Assembly: GCA_030685235.1 (NCBI GenBank)
Contig: MU839112.1
Location: forward strand, 124,001-188,000
Reading direction: 5' to 3'
DNA: 64,000 nucleotides
Source: Copromyces sp. CBS 386.78
Lineage: Eukaryota; Ascomycota; Sordariomycetes; Sordariales; Sordariaceae
Part shown: in pieces, positions 46,166 through 59,208 of the stretch
Position numbering within the stretch: the first letter of the stretch is position 1
How the letters are laid out: each line of letters opens with the position of its first letter
Position numbers and translations under genes: made by a program
Notes under the pieces: generated by a model
Told to the model about the DNA's origin: nothing
The model's input: the letters and a program-made list of their open reading frames with translations, nothing else
Database searches by the model: none

Positions 46166-48209
46166 GGCCGGATTGCGTTCGGTTTGTGCGTTAGTGCATT
46201 TCGCGGGCGGACCGCATACAAAACCCCGCACGCACTAACCAAATCATAACGCACGGTCCGGAAGTGCACTTTTTGCCCGCAAAATAATTGTTAGTCCTAT
46301 CTGAATTTCGCGCTTTTTGTGTTAGTGTACTCCGTCCGTAAGGGCCAGTATGTGGATCCAGCTTTCACCCACCCGGGAAGGGCGAGGCCAGCTTGCCTGG
46401 CCTCCCCGAACACTTGTCTTCATACATTCGAAGATGGAGACAAATGGGTTCTGGACAGCAATCGGTGCGGGCCGGTTACTCTTGTTTGAGTTCTCTCAAG
46501 TCAAGCTCCAATGGTCTAGGATTATAGGCAGAGGAAAGATGTTGGTTTTAAGTTCGACAATGGAGAGGAAAGAAACATCCACGGAACGGAATTAGAAGAG
46601 TAGAACCTGAGCGTACCTTACTGTTGGAACCAATGTTTATCGCACCTGCCACTTCCCAACCTCTTCGTGTTATGCATAGCTCGAGGAGTCGCTCCTTCCT
46701 CGTTATGACTGAACACTTGACGATCCAGCCACCCGTCAGTCGACACTCGAACCCACAAGATGACCTGATGACGATGCACCAAATTTAAACTTAGGGATCA
46801 TGACGTTGGTCGTGAAGCCGTAATCCGCAAGCACCCGACTGGAGGTTTTTCATCATTCTGACCCGATCACAAGGCCGCCTCTATTAGGACATACAATGTC
46901 TGCTTATTTTGGAACACCGCAGGGGTTGTGCCAAGCGTCTTCTCTCTTGTTAATCAGTGTCCCATAGCGAGAGAGTGAAAGGGGAAAATATTCTGCGAAG
47001 ATAAAGTCCTGGACCAACGAAACAAACGTTACGAGACACATGCGTCGGAGATGTTAATGTTTATGTCCGGTATGGAAGCGTGGGACTACGTCATTTACTT
47101 TGTATTTGGAAGGTATTTATGTGACTTGCTGGCAAAACAAGCAAATAGGTACAAACAGTGAGTAGAGAAGACTCACTGACGAGGATCCTACAGCTTGTCC
47201 CGAATGTCAAAACCTAATCGTTGGATAACCATTCCAATATCATGGAATCGTCACAGGAGGATATGAGCGAGAAACATACGAAAAAGCAAACCACAAACAT
47301 TCAACCACATTCACATCGACAGCGAGCTAGGACAGAGACCTCTATAGCGTAAATGTTCTTTTCCATCTATGCATAAAGGGTATCTCTGAAGACCTAAATA
47401 GTTCTTTTTCCGCTAACCTCTCTCGCTGACAATTAATGCAAACGTCCCATCCATCTGGTGAGCGTTAGTCTTGCAGCGCCCAAAGGCGCCAAAAAAGCGC
47501 TTGTTTATCTGACTCTCTTTGTGACTAGAAAGATCCTTCCAAGAATATTTCAAGCCATGATGCTTTAATAAGAACCCTCTTCCTACTGTACAACGCGGAA
47601 AGCTGAGGATAGTAACTATCGACTGCTACCACAAGTCTGCGGTAAGATCAACATTGATCAACGAGGATTAGAGGCAAGTTGCGCCCGTCCTGTTAGGGAA
47701 ACAAGAGAGATAAAGTCTCTTGTTCAAACCTCGACTGATAAGCCGTCGTCATAAGTCGTATAATGCCTTGACAAAGCAATGGCATGACGTGATATGGTAT
47801 GGGTGTAAAAACCCGGCCATCTTGACCTGGACAGGTTGATGATCTGCAAGTGCAGTTGTGGTGCAACATGACCTGTTGATGTGACTTTCCGGAAAATAAA
47901 GGAAATTTTTGAACCCCGGCTGACCTCTGTGAAAATAGCAACCCGCAAAGCATGACAATAAGGGAATATGAGAAAAAAAGAACAAAGCCACACCCATACC
48001 ACCTAGACGTCAAGGTGGAAACAGACACCTGTGAGCGTCTAAAAGCAATAAACCAACCTCTAGACCGTATCCTCTACTAAAACGCCGTGATCATGTTCGA
48101 GGTCGAGATTGTGGTTGAAATGGGCCATTCGTCGTGTGGAATGGCATGGCGACAATGGATTGAACCAGGAAGGTCAATCGACATGTGCTGTTTCGCTTCA
48201 AGTGGTGCA
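46166..48209. other. Convergent intergenic region between the HET gene and dbp2
   Basis: Two 3' flanks plus spacer. A short repeat-like element sits directly after the HET stop (46190-46330). No supportable ORF was found. The 111-codon frame at 47693-48028 (minus) lies in the probable dbp2 3' UTR and has no recognisable product. Confidence 0.5.
46190..46330. repeat. Possible small degenerate element with recurring GTTAGTG
   Basis: GTTAGTGC (46190-46197) and GCACTAAC (46232-46239) form an inverted pair around GCGGACCGC (46207-46215). GTTAGTCC (46290) and GTTAGTGTAC (46321) follow. The repeated word and GC-rich core resemble subterminal repeats of a tiny DNA transposon, but I see no clear target-site duplication. 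Confidence 0.3.
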
Positions 48210-50685
<2,476 letters not shown>

Positions 50686-52147
50686 GTTTACTGGTTGTTT
50701 GAAGAGAAGGTTGGTGATTGAGTGTCGGTTGTTGTCGTTGTTGTTGAGGTTGAGGTTGCTGAAGGGCAGACCGAAACGACGAGCAAACAAAGGCTTGAAG
50801 GCGCAAGGGTATCGTTTGACGGGGGAAAAAAAGACGTCGGAAGAGACAGACGTCTAGAGACAAGAACCAAACGACACGCGTGAAGTGGTTACAAGTAAGC
50901 AGGTCCTACTGGTTAAAGAAGGATCACGGATGGAGAAATCTTGCAGAATCGCAAGAAGAAGTAGGCGGGATGGGGAGATTGGAGATGGAGGGTGAGTGAA
51001 GGAGGAAGAAAAAGGCTGCTGCGAAGGGTGAAGTGCAAGTTTTTCTGGACCAAAGTCTTGACGGAAAAACTTCTGGGGCACTGGACAGGGACCCGTCACG
51101 TAAGGTATGGGAAAGATGGATCCTGACCAAAGGGAGATGTCGATGGAGGATTGGTGGGTTCCGCGGTGCAGTGCAGTAGTACCTAGTGGATAGTGATAGT
51201 GGATGTGGGATGCGGATCCTTTTGTGTCGCCTCCAGGGAGAAAAAAGTCTTTTTCTTTTGATGTAGGCGGGAGGCGCAACGCGTCCCTTCCTGCTTGCAA
51301 GTGCCCCAGAAAAATATTTTTTTCCTTCCCTTCACTGGGCAGTCGCTACAGCGAAGGCGGATGAGGGGACCACAGCAGACACGGGAACCTTGCGGTACCT
51401 GGAGTAGTGTACCTGTCCCCAGACTTGTAGGGGCGGTCTGGCACAAAGAAAACTGGACCCCGACTGGCAACACTTGGCGGACTTGCATTCTTTCAGTGTG
51501 TATTGATAAGCACAGATAAGCCTAGATAAGCACGATAAGGCACAAATTGGCCTTGCTAATCAGGCAGAAGGACAGTTACATTGGTCACCTGCTTTCACCG
51601 ACTCCGCTTTGCCAAAAGGGTTCTTGCATCACTGGCGGATTGTGCTTGGCTTTTTTTTTTATCCCGGTGTTTTGGCTTGACGATTGTTGGGCAACCATCG
51701 TCGTTCGCCTGTCATGGAATGGGAAAAGAGAATCTTTGTTTTCACCAACATCCTCCAGCGAGCGCATGTATCCATATTTCATGATGCAAACGTGATTTTA
51801 GGTGTTCCATTGCCATCCAGATCCCAACTGACGATTTCATGAGAGCAGCCACTTCCCGTCACTTCCGCGACCGGCAAGGATGTACACAAAGAGTGGCAAC
51901 AATCCATCACAAGTCACCACCGCCCAGTCCACCACCACCATCAATTCTCAACAAACAGAAACCACCACTCCATGTCATGAAACATTTCTCGATCACTACC
52001 AACGACAACCGTTTCCCCAACTTCAAGCTCATCCCCTGCCTTGGCATCATGGCTTTTAAAATGATGAGAAAACTTGAACATCATGACTCCGGGCACCCAA
52101 GTATCAAAAGTCTCCCGTAGACTATTACTTTGGCTCCCATTGCTTAA
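50686..52147. other. Intergenic region upstream of dbp2
   Basis: It holds the dbp2 promoter and leader and the 3' flank of the hemerythrin-like gene. Pyrimidine-rich runs on the dbp2 strand lie at 50700-51010. A TAAGCAC/GATAAGC run is at about 51505-51540. No gene was found. Confidence 0.5.
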
Positions 52148-52913
52148 TCACATCGGAAAAGCCACCATCTCCTCCAACGTCCAACACCTCCTCATATTTT
52201 CCGCCCCCAACTCCTCCACCTCCTGATCCAAATGCTTCAGCAACACCTCGCCCCACGAATCCATCTTCTCCTTCAGCACCGGCAGGCTAAACGCCTCCTT
52301 CTTGCTCCTGCAATCCCTCAGATACTTCTCGAACTGCTCCATGCCCAAGTGAATGGCGCGGTGTTGTTGGATTAGTTCACAGTTTGCTGCTGCTTCTTCT
52401 TCTTCCTCTTCTTCCTTATCAGCTCTGTGCTCCTCCTGATGGTCTTCTTCTTCCGTTTCGCTTTGACGATTGTTGTGACGACGAAGACGAAGATGTTCGT
52501 GATAATTATGGGCGTTAACGGCCGCTCGGAATTGGGGCATCTTCTTTGCTAGTAAGGGGAATATGTATGTCTCTTCGATGGAGTGATGAGCTTCCAGGTA
52601 GCGAGTGAGCCGGAGCCCTTCTTCGATAAGTTGTCGCTCGGTCAGTGCTTCTGTGCCTTGACTGCTGCTACTGCCATCACGGATACAAGCTGTGTAGAGT
52701 GTGCTCCACATTGAGCGAAAGTGATTGTGCTATTCGTTTCGGTTAGTATCGAGTAGTAATAAGCTTTGGAGAAAGGGGGAGCACAAACGAAGTAGTCCAT
52801 CTTCTCGGCCAGTCGGTTGTACACTGCAAAGTCTCCGGGGGAGAGCGGTCGTCGCACTGGATCGGCTACGGTACCGGTGTTGGACACTGCATCCGAATTG
52901 ACCACATTGCCAA

Positions 52914-52959
<46 letters not shown>

Positions 52960-52977
52960 AGTCGCTTGGCCTTGCAT
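52148..52977 (-). CDS. Hemerythrin-like cation-binding domain protein
   Basis: Hemerythrin-like proteins fold as four-helix bundles with a di-iron site and bind oxygen or sense redox or iron state. The role of the fungal intracellular ones is poorly known. Exons are 52977-52789 and 52729-52148, giving 256 aa. The intron at 52730-52788 (59 bp, gtttgt...atag) joins MDYF to HNHFRSMW. Candidate ligands are His64/His66 (HNHFR), His111/His112 and Glu115/116 (EAHHSIEE), His in QQHRAIHLGMEQF, and HLDQEVEEL. The N-terminus is a (Gly-Ala) run from a hexanucleotide repeat. A very acidic insertion (EEDHQEEHRADKEEEEEEE) separates the second and third helices. The start is the first in-frame ATG after a stop. 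An upstream exon cannot be excluded. Confidence 0.85.
52915..52956. repeat. Seven copies of TCCGGC inside the hemerythrin-like gene
   Basis: Exact hexanucleotide units run from 52915 to 52956 and encode alternating Gly-Ala near the protein N-terminus. Copy number is likely to vary between strains. Confidence 0.9.
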
Positions 52978-53440
52978 CACGCTTTCAGACGTGCTTTGAT
53001 TCCATGCTTTGAGTTGAGGTTCGTGCAGTTGTTACAAGGCAACAAAGATGTTGCTGTCTATGTCTGAGCCTAATGAGCACTTACAGGTGAAATGGCTGAC
53101 AAATCCTTACAAACATTTGTTCACGCGATTGGTAAAGTAGGTGGGAATGGTCAAGCAAAAAGTTAGACGGTTGCTCTTTGAGCTACAAACGTTGGTATCA
53201 TGAAAGCAACGAAATTTGGACGTGATAAACCTCCCGTACTCTCTCAGGATATAGTAACCTCCCAGGCATGCCCCATTGGTATCCTCCATAAACTCCTCAA
53301 GACCACCATCTATATTATGTCATACATCCGTTGTTGTGCTTAAAGACTCCAATCCGTCCTGACAGGTTCAAAAGATCAACACCGCCCTTATATATCTAGC
53401 TGCCAGTGTGAACCTCATCCGTGCATTGTCCGAACGACCA
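52978..53440. other. Short intergenic region between rad26 and the hemerythrin-like gene
   Basis: 463 bp between two minus-strand genes: rad26 3' flank and promoter of the hemerythrin-like gene. Nothing else was seen. Confidence 0.5.
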
Positions 53441-56400
53441 TCACTGATACTCCGGACGAACCGTCCAAATGCCCCGCATGCTCGACCCCTTCTTCTCCAA
53501 CTTGGCCACCTTCTCCAAAGCAACCTTGAACATATCCGCCTGTCTCGCTCCAGTGCAATAGTGATTGAAGTGATCGACAAGCGACTTTGATGGGACCTTG
53601 CCGCCATGCCGTTTAATGAACGCCGGAATCATTCTTTCAAAGTCCTCCGCCCTCAACGCTCTCGACGCGCCTGCACCGCCTGCTGCACCGCGAACACCTG
53701 CTGAGCTGGGACCTCCGCGTTCGCGACGGGGCGCCGGACGACCAGCTTCGCCGTACTCGCCCGTCCAAGTGACCGTACCGATTGGCACATTTCTGGCTGC
53801 CTCACCCGCACGGCGGAGCGCCAAGGCTGCTTGAGCAGCAACTCTGTCTGCTTCCGCCTGTAGAATTCTGCGGTCTGCCTTGACCGCCGACTTTTTGCCG
53901 TTCATAATCTCGTCATGCTCAAGAGCGCTGTGAACGGAGCGTGCAAAGATGCCCTCCATCAGACGATCCTCCTCGTTTGGTGCACGGGCAGGTCTATCAT
54001 CCCTGAACGTCTCCAACCCTGCGACTCCTGCAATGTGACGGAGGTCGCTTGGCTCGCCCTCGCTTGTGGGTTCGTCCTCGATTCCTACAGATTTGCTGGC
54101 TCCAGGGGCCCTGAGAACTGGCACGTCGTTACCGGGCAAGACTATCTCTTTGGGTCCTGAAGGCAGGCGTTTGACTTCACTGCCCTTGAACAGCTCAGCT
54201 GTCTCGGTCTTTCCGTCCTCATACGAGCTGAGACTGAACAGGTCATGAAGGTCGTTTAGGTTAAACGAGGTCTGCTGCTTTGGATCCTTCAATACCTTGT
54301 TAGACAGGAATTGCTTGAAGATCTGGCGGTGATAGATCTTCTCTTCAATGGTTCCAGCTGTCATAAGCCGATATATAGTGACTTCCTTCTTCTGTCCCAA
54401 CCGCCAGGCACGTTCTCTGGCCTGGACATCTGTTGATGGGTTCCAGTCGGGGTCGAAGATGATGACCCGGTTTGCTCCTGTCAAATTAGTGCCGAGGCCG
54501 CCCACCTTGGTGGTTAGCAGGAAGACATGTAAGTCCGGGTCATTGTTGAACTGGTCAACAAGCGTCTGCCGGTCTTTGACGGGCGTCTTGCCATCCATAC
54601 GCAGGTAGTTGATACCATCCTGACGCCTCACAAATGCCTCGATAATGTCCAGCATTTGCGTACCCTGGCAAAATAGCAACGTTTTATGGCCAAGGCGCTT
54701 CCACATCGGGAGTAACGACTTGACTACTGCCATTTTCCCTGACTTGCTGGTACTGCCCCATTTGTAAGAGGGATCATCTTTGAGCCGCGGATCGAGCAGA
54801 TCCGGATGATTACAGATTTTGCGCAAGATATCGATACCGTAGAGGGACTGGCGAGTCCTGTTGAGAATGGCAGTCATGTCATCTGACTTGAGGAACAGTT
54901 CGTAAGCCTCGCGCTGGGGCTTGGACAGCTTGCAGAATAGGACCTGTTCGTTTTTCTTGGGTAAATCAGCGGCTACGTCTACTTTGAGCCGCTGAAGTAG
55001 GTAAGGGCTGATAGTCTCTTTCAACGTCTCTGCACATTTCTGAGCAGTCATGATCTGAAGGTTGGTTGCGTTGGCATAACCACCGAGTTTGATTGGGATC
55101 TCAAACTGATTTCGGAAGGCGACCAAAGTACAGAGCCGCATGGGGTAGATGAAATCAAAGAGTGACCATAGCTCTGTCAAGTTGTTCTGCATCGGTGTGC
55201 CCGAAAGAATCACGCGATTAGGCGTCCGCAGCTCCTTGCAGTAAATGGTGATTGCTGTGTTTGGGTTTCGAATCTTGTGCCCTTCGTCCAGAGCGGCGTA
55301 GCCCCAGTCAACCGGGATCAAGACGTCGCCGTATGTCTGCAAACCGGCATAAGTTGTGACCAGCACATGGCCATGCTTGACAACGCGTTCGACGATCCTC
55401 TTTGCAGCCTGGCTGGACTTTTTCGGCTTTCTCTTGCCGTAGTCATCCTCTCTGTCGTCAAGCTCCCCTTCGTTGCGGACATTGAGCATGCCACTGCCAG
55501 AGGAGTGAAGGATGGATACTCGAAGTGGTGGCCACCAACGGTGAAACTCGTTTACCCATTGACGCAAGACTGTTGCCGGGGCTACAACGATGACTGGCTT
55601 GTCGAGCTTTCGACTGTAGTGTAACGCAGCCACGAAGGAAATCAGTTGCACTAAATCTCGTCAGCAAAGTAACATAGATTCCTCGGAGGTCATTGGAGAG
55701 AGCATACCGGTTTTGCCCAGCCCCATCTCGTCTCCAACTATACCTCCAACTTGCTGCGCGTATAGCTCCGCTAGCCACTGCACGCCGGTCTTTTGGTAGT
55801 CGAAGAGAGATGGGTAAATGTCGCCTGGCAGCTTGAGACCGTTCTCAAACTGATGGTCAGGCTGGTCTGGCGATGGCTTGAACCATTCTTCCACCCCGTC
55901 ATCCTTGTCAACTGGCTGGCCGAGTCTCTGCTGACGAGCCCGTCGTGCATTGCTCCTGCGCGCTACCCAGTCTTTTAGTCTTGCTTGATAGACCTTTTCA
56001 TTGCCATCGTCTATCCCGCTCAGGTCAACCTTGTCATCACCATCGGCATCTCTGACTACCTTCTTCCGCTTCTTAGGTGTGGTATCTGTCATGTCATAAT
56101 CATCGTAATCGTCGGAAGGATTGGCCTCGGGAGAAGCCGCTTCAGAACCAGACTCTCCCGGCACAAACTCGTCTTCGGATTCGGGTGGCGGTTGGACCCT
56201 ACGCCTCTTTCGGGGACGTAGAGAAAATTCGTCTGTAGCAGCTACGGTAGCGACCTCATTTTCTTCGACAAAGCCAGGCAGACGGAGATTCTGATGAGAT
56301 CGAGGGCCGTCATCTTCCTTTTCTTCCAGCTCGTCGGCGACAGCCTCGTCTTCTGCATCGACAATGGCGTTGGCGAGATCACCCTCAACGTCGGCAGATC

Positions 56401-56983
56401 TGGGTCCACCGAATTTAGCAAACGGCGTGATCTTTCCCGTTCGGATGAGATAGTCTCGCTGGGTCTCGTTTGGGAGTCGTTTGCCGGTGGCCGGGGCCAA
56501 TGTATCGGTCTCGCCCTGCTGGTTGCGCTGTTCGATGCGGGCACGGAAATCGGCAATGTCTTTGTCGCAGAGTTCGATTTCGGCATCTATTCGTGCTATC
56601 TCCTGTTGTATGCGTAGTCGTGCGGTTGGGTTCGTGATGCCCGGCCGTAGTTTCTGTTGCTGCGATTTCTTCTGATTTTCGAGTCTCACCCGCGTAGCCT
56701 CGGCCTTGTCGATACGCTTCTGATCTCTCTTATCTTCGGCTTCGATCAAGGCTCGACTAGCTTGTAGGGTAATATCACGTTCCAGATCGTCTTGGTCTCG
56801 GACGTTTTCGGTAAGATTCTTGAGCGCAGCCTCTTCGTCGAGCCCGTCAGCTTCGGGCGCACTCGGCGTGTCAACTGTCGAGTTTTCATTGTCGAGTGAC
56901 ATTGCTTCTGGCTGTTCGACGTCGGGCTTCGTCTCGGGCGAGGTTTCGGTTGGCCCCGAGTTTTGAGTTGTATCAGGGTCCAT
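53441..56983 (-). CDS. rad26: Rad26/CSB-type SNF2 ATPase of transcription-coupled repair
   Basis: Rad26 (human CSB/ERCC6) is a DNA translocase that recognises RNA polymerase II stalled at lesions and starts transcription-coupled nucleotide-excision repair. Exons are 56983-55708 and 55650-53441, giving 1161 aa. The intron at 55651-55707 (57 bp, gtatgc...ttag) lies inside the Walker A region and joins DEMGLGKT to VQLISF. Order: acidic Ser/Thr/Glu N-terminus, coiled coil (about 80-160), basic RPRKRRRVQ patch, ATPase lobe 1 with GDEMGLGKT at about 417-425 and DEGH at 547-550, SGTPMQNNLTELW, lobe 2 with VGGLGTNLTGANRVI and ERAWRLGQKKEV (about 800-855). The C-terminal winged-helix region has IPAFIKRHGGKVPSKSLVDHF and ends MRGIWTVRPEYQ. 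DEGH in place of DEAH is the Rad26/CSB variant. Start: first ATG, shared divergent region with the next gene. Confidence 0.94.
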
Positions 56984-57879
56984 TTTGGAAGAGAAATTGC
57001 AATGCCATTGACTAAGTCTAGAGCAAGCAGAACGGAGAGCGAATGGTAAACAAGTTCAACGCTTGTGATTGCCGGCTGTCTAAGATCTCAGGGTTGGCTG
57101 AGAATCCTGGGTTGTTCTAAGTGACAAAGAAGCGTGGAAAGGTGGATGTGTGGTCAAAATCGATAATGGGCGGGATGATTAAGTGAGCTCTTTCTGGTTT
57201 TAGTAGTACAAATTCAGGCGGAAACAACGAGTGGCACCGGAGAAGCGATGGGTCGTAGCGGAGCCTTCCGACTGAGGCAAACGATGGATTGTTGCGATGA
57301 AAAGTCAGAAGTCGCAGTTTACAGATCGAGGCTGCTGTTGCCTGTTCTGTGCTTATTGCGCCCGCTCCTGCTGCGATAGGCTTCACTCGCGCAACTGGAA
57401 ATGGCAGGCGCAAATGGCCAACCCTGGCCCGATGACGCATTGCAGGTTCAGGGTTTGCGGAAGCGTTGGAGATGCTCTGCTTTGGGCGGCGTACCGACAC
57501 GTTGTCATGTGACTTGCATAAACTGCGTAACTCATGAAAGCTTACTAAGCATCCCGATATCGCGACTGCGCGCATTGTATCGATGTTTCCAAGTCAACAA
57601 AACATATCGCGGACTCAAGGGCTTGTAGTACTTGCTCTGTTTTACTCAAGCTTACTGTAGGTAGGTACATAGACGTAGCAAACACTTTCCCGTTCTTTAC
57701 ACGCATCTGCTCTATTCCGTTTGCTCTTCTCGAACTCCCTCCTTTTTCCATGATTTGATCTGAATTCATTTCGTCTTCTCATCCTTTTGTTCACGATCTT
57801 CGCTCCCATTTCTTCTCAGCCACTACGAGAGTCTATTAACAACTATATTTCCTCGCTCTAACCAGTTGCTTTAGCTGGT
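56984..57879. other. Divergent promoter region between rad26 and the ketopantoate-reductase-like gene
   Basis: 896 bp separate two diverging start codons, so both promoters must fit here. The right 200 bp are T/C-rich up to the ATG, as in fungal leaders. No strong repeat was seen. Confidence 0.5.
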
Positions 57880-59208
57880 ATGTCTCGGTTCATCAGAAAC
57901 ATGTCGACGACAACGCGCCTAATTTCACAATCAGTCCCTAAGAACGGTGTGATAATGCCCCCATGGCTTCACGACATCACTCAAAGCACTTCAGCTGCGC
58001 CCAAGCTATATGCTTGGACTCCCGAGAACTTGCCAAATACTTCTGGCAATGAAAAGTCCAAGGCAGCTACGCCCAAGAACCTCCAGAAGCGCATCTTCAT
58101 TCTTGGAATTGGAAACCTCGGCAGACTATATGCCAACTCCCTGGCAAAACTAGGTCAAGAAGTCCCAGTGACACTCGTTCTTCATCGGAAGACCTTGCTA
58201 GAACGCTGGGTTTCCGAGCCGGGTATTGAGCTGACGCGTCACGGCGTCCCCGAAAAGATCTCTTCCTTCGACGTGGAGTGGTGGACAGAAGAAGCACCAG
58301 CGCATGGGCCCGTGAGGGAGGTCTGTGACGGGGCCAAGATCGCTAACCTCTTGGTCGCTACCAAGGCTCCAGATGCTTTGCCTCAGGTAGACAGACTGCG
58401 GAGCTATCTCGATGGGAACTCAACCGTCGGATTTGTTCAGAACGGCATGAACAAGCTGTGGCCGCCCTACGGCGCCATATACAATGAGCATCGCTTCCCA
58501 CCTAGACAACATCCGAACTGGCTGGTCTGTGTAACGACTCACGGCGTATACTCTCTGGGGACCTTCAAGAGTGTCCATGCGGCTCCTGCTGATATTGCCA
58601 TGGGCTTGGTGTTGCCGAACCCGGACACAGCTAGCGCAGCAGACTACCTCATGGAGCAAATCTTGAAGGCGCCTGAGCTGGAAGCTCGTAAAGTCCCACG
58701 GAACGCACTCTGGGTTCTTCAACTGGAGAAGCTCGTTATCAACTCCCTTATCAATCCCCTGACAGCCGTCATCCGTTGCATGAACGGTCACCTTTTCGAC
58801 CAACCAGCACCTGAGTTGAAGAAGCTTATGGACATGTTAGTTGATGAGGCCAGTCAAATACTCCAGGCTTTGGCTCAGCACTCGAGCAGCCAGGATATTC
58901 TCACTGGTGTCGACTCGACCCCCCAAGGTGACTTGAGCAAGGAAGCGCTCGTAGAGCGTTTCTCGGCCGCGCGGCTGAACGCAATGCTGCAACGCGTTGG
59001 AGAAAAGGTGAAAGAGAACAGGAGCTCCATGTGTCAGGATGTTATGGCTGGGAAACAAACCGAAGTTTGGGAGTTCAACGGCTGGTTGGTACAGATGGCG
59101 GAATTCCTTGGCTTGGAAGCGCCCAACCATCAGAAGCTCTGCGAGCTAGTGGAAGCTGGTGTTGTCGGTGAACAAAACCTCCTGGAGGCTTACTTTGGCA
59201 AGAAGTAA
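57880..59208 (+). CDS. 2-dehydropantoate 2-reductase (ketopantoate reductase, ApbA/PanE) family protein
   Basis: Ketopantoate reductase makes pantoate for coenzyme A with NADPH. It is a single exon of 442 aa, longer than bacterial PanE (~300). The nucleotide-binding GIGNLG is at about 75-80 in RIFILGIGNLGRLYANSLAKLG. The lysine of LLVATKAPDALPQ fits the catalytic position. QNGMNK is the conserved QNG, and KLVINSLINPLTAVIRCMNG is the C-terminal domain helix with its conserved Asn. The first 25 residues (MSRFIRNMSTTTRLISQ) are basic and Ser/Thr-rich without acids, like a mitochondrial presequence. A second ATG at 57901 would shorten it by seven. Fungi have several paralogues of this fold, so pantothenate synthesis is likely but not certain. 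Confidence 0.85.
   Translation: MSRFIRNMSTTTRLISQSVPKNGVIMPPWLHDITQSTSAAPKLYAWTPENLPNTSGNEKSKAATPKNLQKRIFILGIGNLGRLYANSLAKLGQEVPVTLVLHRKTLLERWVSEPGIELTRHGVPEKISSFDVEWWTEEAPAHGPVREVCDGAKIANLLVATKAPDALPQVDRLRSYLDGNSTVGFVQNGMNKLWPPYGAIYNEHRFPPRQHPNWLVCVTTHGVYSLGTFKSVHAAPADIAMGLVLPNPDTASAADYLMEQILKAPELEARKVPRNALWVLQLEKLVINSLINPLTAVIRCMNGHLFDQPAPELKKLMDMLVDEASQILQALAQHSSSQDILTGVDSTPQGDLSKEALVERFSAARLNAMLQRVGEKVKENRSSMCQDVMAGKQTEVWEFNGWLVQMAEFLGLEAPNHQKLCELVEAGVVGEQNLLEAYFGKK

Noticed and set aside
46737..46760. CACTCGAACCC, resembling a tRNA B box on the minus strand
   Set aside because: No matching A box, acceptor stem or cloverleaf could be drawn around it.
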